DNA from: Deltaproteobacteria bacterium
Lineage (GTDB): Bacteria; Desulfobacterota; Binatia; UBA12015
DNA: 8,379 nucleotides
Direction of reading: 5' to 3'
NCBI GenBank assembly: GCA_003447545.1
Contig: DLYX01000340.1
Location: forward strand, 1 to 8,379
Of this stretch, positions 6,023 through 8,379 are shown in pieces. The translations under genes and the position numbers were made by a program. Under the pieces are notes generated by a model that was not told the origin of the DNA, ran no database searches, and saw only the letters and a list, made by a program, of their open reading frames with translations. Numbering within the stretch: position 1 is the first letter of the stretch; each line of letters opens with the position of its first letter.

Positions 6023-8080
6023 ATGGAACCACCGGAAATCAACAGGCCCCAACGGGATCGTGGCTGGTGGACGAGGCGTTGGACGCAAGCTCGCATGCGC
6101 GCCTATCTCCGCCATGCATTGTCCGCCGCCCAGAGGCAGACCACGGGGCGAGTTGATCTCGATTTCCAGACCGATATCGACCCACAACAAGAAGCGGCCG
6201 CCTCCTGGCTGCGCGAGCACGAGGCAACTCTGGTCGATCCGGAGCAACGACCGATACCCGAAACCGTCCCCGATCTCGCCATTCTGATTCTGGTCGTCGG
6301 CACCCGCGGCGACGTCCAGCCCTTTATTCCGATCGCCAAAGAATTAATGGCATGCGGCCACCGCGTTCGACTCGCCACGCACGAAGAGTTTCGGGAGCTT
6401 GTCGAAGCCTCCGGCATCGAGTTTTTCCCGCTGGCCGCAGACCCGCGAGAGTTGATTGCCTATATGGTGCGCACGGGCGGCAGCGTTTTGCCGACCAACG
6501 TCGAACAATTTCGCGAGGATGTTCCGCGGAAGCGCGAGATGATCACCGAGATTCTCGAATCGACGTGGCAAGCCGCGATTGCCACGGACCCCACCCACCC
6601 CGATCGCGCGCCCTTTGTGGCCGATGCCATCATCGCCAACCCGCCGTGCTTTGGCCACATTCACGTTGCGGAAGCCTTGCACGCTCCCCTGCAAATCATC
6701 TTCACCATGCCCTGGACGCCCACCACCGCCTTCAGTCATCCACTCGCGAACATGGGACAAGGCGCTCATGGCCCTGTGGAAAATTGGCTTTCGTTTCTCA
6801 CCATCGACTTTCTCACCTGGGCGGGATCCGCAGATCTGATCAATCGCTTTCGCGAGAACACCCTCGGAATCGAGCCGATTCTTCTGGGGGAAGGAGGCGC
6901 CAGCCTCCTTCAGGACAACGAGGTCCCGACCACCTATCTTTGGAGCCCTGCCTTCGTCGGGAAACCGGCCGACTGGGGCGATGCTGTCGACATTGCCGGA
7001 TTCTGCTTTCTGGAGCAGGCCGCCAGTTTCGATCCACCCAGCGAACTGACCGACTTCCTCGAAGAGGGACCCCCGCCTTTTTATATCGGATTCGGGTCCT
7101 GCGTGATCGAGAACCCGGCCGAAGCAACCGCTATCCTCCGAGAAGCGATTCACCTCGCGGGAATTCGAGCCATTCTTTCGCAAGGATGGGCCGGCCTCGG
7201 AGAAGGCCTTGTCGAAAAAGATGTGCTCGTCGTCGGCGATCTCCCGCACGACTGGCTGTTCCCGCACCTCGCCGGGATCTGTCACCATGGCGGCGCAGGC
7301 ACAGTAGCCGCGGGCCTTCGCGCAGGCCTTCCGACCGTTGTGATTCCCTTCTTTGGCGATCAGTATTTTTGGGGCTCCTGCGTCGCGCGCGCAGGTGCCG
7401 GGCCTGAGCCAATCCCCTTCACCGACCTCCGACCGGAAAAACTCGCCGACGCTTTTCGCTTCTGCCAATCGGACGAAGCTCATCAACGAGCCGAGGAAAT
7501 TTCGGTCGGCATCCAACAGGAGAACGGGGTTCAGGCAGCTGTAGATGCTTTCCACCGCCACCTGCCGCTCGAGCCCATGGCTTGCCAGCTGGATGCTGGA
7601 CATTTGGCACGACGCTACTGCGAAGATTGTCGGATCGCCTTATGCCTCAGCTGTGACGCCCTGGTTCATGAATCGGAGGAGCGGCAAGGGCACGATCGAA
7701 CACCATGGCGATGGGTCGACTGGGGGATTCGTCCCCCGCAAAACCTCGCGGAGGGACTTGAGCAAGGCCTGGGCCATGCGGCTGGCGAGCTATTCCGAGC
7801 TGCGCGAGACGCAGTGCGCAGCCCGATCGATGGGGCACATGAAGGCGGTGCACTTGGACTCGCCCGCGGGCTCGGCGAAGGCCTCGTCGGGCTGGTGCGC
7901 GGCCCGGTCCGCGGAGGAGTCGCGATTGCCCGGAAAGTAGCCTCCGCCGTGGAACCACAGTCAGCAACAGCGGCGAATGCCTTCCATGTGCTGCATCGAT
8001 CGGCCGCCGATCACCCGCAATTCGATGCGGCCGAGAAGGCACGTCTGCTCCGGGTCTATGAAAAGCTCGAGCGCGACTAG
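6023..8080 (+). CDS. Sterol-glucosyltransferase-like GT1 enzyme with B-box-like zinc finger and VPS13-like tail
   Basis: The product has 685 residues. Residues 1-85 are a hydrophilic, basic extension without a signal peptide, including GRVDLDF (42-48). Residues 86-510 form a GT-B fold of the sterol 3-beta-glucosyltransferase (ATG26/UGT80) type: GTRGDVQPF (93-101) at the start, IGFGS (355-359), GDLPHDWLFP (405-414), then the nucleotide-sugar site HHGGAGT...GLP (421-437) and PFFGDQYFWG (442-451). Residues 521-557 show Cys521, His527, Cys533, Cys536, Cys541, Cys544, His549 and His557, a B-box-like zinc-binding pattern. Residues 575-645 are glycine-rich and amphipathic (SPIDGAHEGGALGLARGLGE, then GLVGLVRGPVRGGVAIA), resembling tails of fungal relatives and the VPS13/ATG2 C-terminal region. 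It should transfer sugar from a UDP-sugar to a lipid acceptor at a membrane; acceptor and sugar are not known. AAAAGG lies 7 bases before ATG 6023. No transmembrane helix is evident. A PadR-like regulator lies upstream; its stop overlaps the convergent SRAP gene. Confidence 0.85.
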   Translation: MEPPEINRPQRDRGWWTRRWTQARMRAYLRHALSAAQRQTTGRVDLDFQTDIDPQQEAAASWLREHEATLVDPEQRPIPETVPDLAILILVVGTRGDVQPFIPIAKELMACGHRVRLATHEEFRELVEASGIEFFPLAADPRELIAYMVRTGGSVLPTNVEQFREDVPRKREMITEILESTWQAAIATDPTHPDRAPFVADAIIANPPCFGHIHVAEALHAPLQIIFTMPWTPTTAFSHPLANMGQGAHGPVENWLSFLTIDFLTWAGSADLINRFRENTLGIEPILLGEGGASLLQDNEVPTTYLWSPAFVGKPADWGDAVDIAGFCFLEQAASFDPPSELTDFLEEGPPPFYIGFGSCVIENPAEATAILREAIHLAGIRAILSQGWAGLGEGLVEKDVLVVGDLPHDWLFPHLAGICHHGGAGTVAAGLRAGLPTVVIPFFGDQYFWGSCVARAGAGPEPIPFTDLRPEKLADAFRFCQSDEAHQRAEEISVGIQQENGVQAAVDAFHRHLPLEPMACQLDAGHLARRYCEDCRIALCLSCDALVHESEERQGHDRTPWRWVDWGIRPPQNLAEGLEQGLGHAAGELFRAARDAVRSPIDGAHEGGALGLARGLGEGLVGLVRGPVRGGVAIARKVASAVEPQSATAANAFHVLHRSAADHPQFDAAEKARLLRVYEKLERD

Positions 8081-8379
8081 AACAAGCCGCCTTGCGTGCC
8101 CGAAGCAGAACCCCGCAAAGAACCTGCCGGTTCCAGACAAAGAACATCGTCATTGCGCGTCTGGTTGACCCGATCACTCACCGCCGTGATCTCGAAGTAG
8201 TCATCGCTGACGGGTTCGCATCGCTGGGCAAGCTTCTCGACGGAACTCTCCGGATCGAGCCATTCTTCCCAGATTTCCGGCTCCAATACGACAGGCATTC
8301 GGGCGTGGATCTCCTGCAGCGCATCATTGGCCCGAGTCGTGAGTATGGCACCCGACATCATAACCTCACCTGCAGGCGA
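8077..8379 (-). CDS. SRAP (YedK/HMCES-like) abasic-site crosslinking protein, C-terminal part
   Basis: The reverse strand is open from the window edge to TAG at 8077-8079, giving about 100 C-terminal residues; the N-terminus with the catalytic Cys2 is outside. The visible part matches the end of SRAP-domain proteins: GAILTTRANDALQEIHARMPVVL contains the conserved ILTT.AN and IH.RMPV motifs, including the active-site His, followed by WEEWLDPE and the closing strand VSDRVNQTRNDD. SRAP proteins form a covalent thiazolidine link with abasic sites in single-stranded DNA and shield them, and bacterial members are often linked to the SOS response. The ATG at 8361 is internal: the frame continues upstream as SPAGEV, as expected for the family, so it is not the true start. 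Its stop codon overlaps that of the convergent glycosyltransferase gene in the palindrome CTAG. Confidence 0.9.
   Translation of the reverse strand, partial: SPAGEVMMSGAILTTRANDALQEIHARMPVVLEPEIWEEWLDPESSVEKLAQRCEPVSDDYFEITAVSDRVNQTRNDDVLCLEPAGSLRGSASGTQGGLF

Noticed and set aside
6352..7407. Second plus-strand frame (351 codons) inside the glycosyltransferase
   Set aside because: The product is extremely Arg/Ser/Pro-rich, typical of a +1 shadow frame, with no start signal of its own.
6344..7603. Minus-strand open frame (419 codons) opposite the glycosyltransferase
   Set aside because: The plus-strand frame carries the GT motifs and a good ribosome binding site; the antisense product has no recognisable domain.
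8077..8361. A complete 94-residue small protein starting at ATG 8361
   Set aside because: The frame stays open upstream to the window edge and the sequence is the C-terminal part of an SRAP protein, so this ATG is internal.

Overview
The window is a stretch of GC-rich, densely coded bacterial chromosome with eight protein-coding genes, two of them cut by the window edges. I see no mobile element, CRISPR array, tRNA or rRNA. The gene set (hopanoid cyclase, leucine biosynthesis, N-degron transferase, PadR-type regulator, SRAP protein) points to a free-living Gram-negative-type bacterium that makes hopanoids. A deltaproteobacterial, myxobacterial or related uncultured lineage would fit, but the sequence does not settle the taxonomy.

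Layout. Bases 1-1225 (minus) hold the N-terminal two thirds of a squalene-hopene cyclase whose 3' end lies outside the window. The 156-base gap before it (1226-1381) carries a good sigma70-type promoter bracketed by two exact 20-bp repeats, each centred on the palindrome GACCGATCGGTC; this looks like a dedicated repressor-controlled promoter. Upstream on the same strand lies a compact block: leuC (4616-3207) overlaps leuD (3210-2566) by ATGA, and a lipoprotein purple-acid-phosphatase-like phosphoesterase (2524-1382) follows 41 bases later. From about 4617-4695 transcription diverges. On the plus strand come aat (4696-5322), a PadR-like winged-helix regulator (5424-5921) and a 685-residue glycosyltransferase (6023-8080). 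The glycosyltransferase meets, tail to tail at a shared CTAG, the 3' end of an SRAP (YedK/HMCES) gene on the minus strand (8077-8379, partial).

The most unusual gene is the glycosyltransferase. Its core is of the sterol 3-beta-glucosyltransferase (ATG26/UGT80) type. It is followed by a B-box-like Cys/His zinc finger and then by a glycine-rich amphipathic tail resembling the C-terminal tails of fungal sterol-glucosyltransferase relatives and VPS13/ATG2-type lipid-transfer proteins. Such an assembly is eukaryote-like and unexpected in a bacterial operon context. A PadR regulator directly upstream and a triterpene cyclase about 5 kb away suggest, as inference only, that the acceptor may be a membrane triterpenoid or other lipid.

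There is no gene-free stretch longer than 300 bases. The gaps (1226-1381, 2525-2565, 4617-4695, 5323-5423, 5922-6022) are described as features or findings where they show structure.
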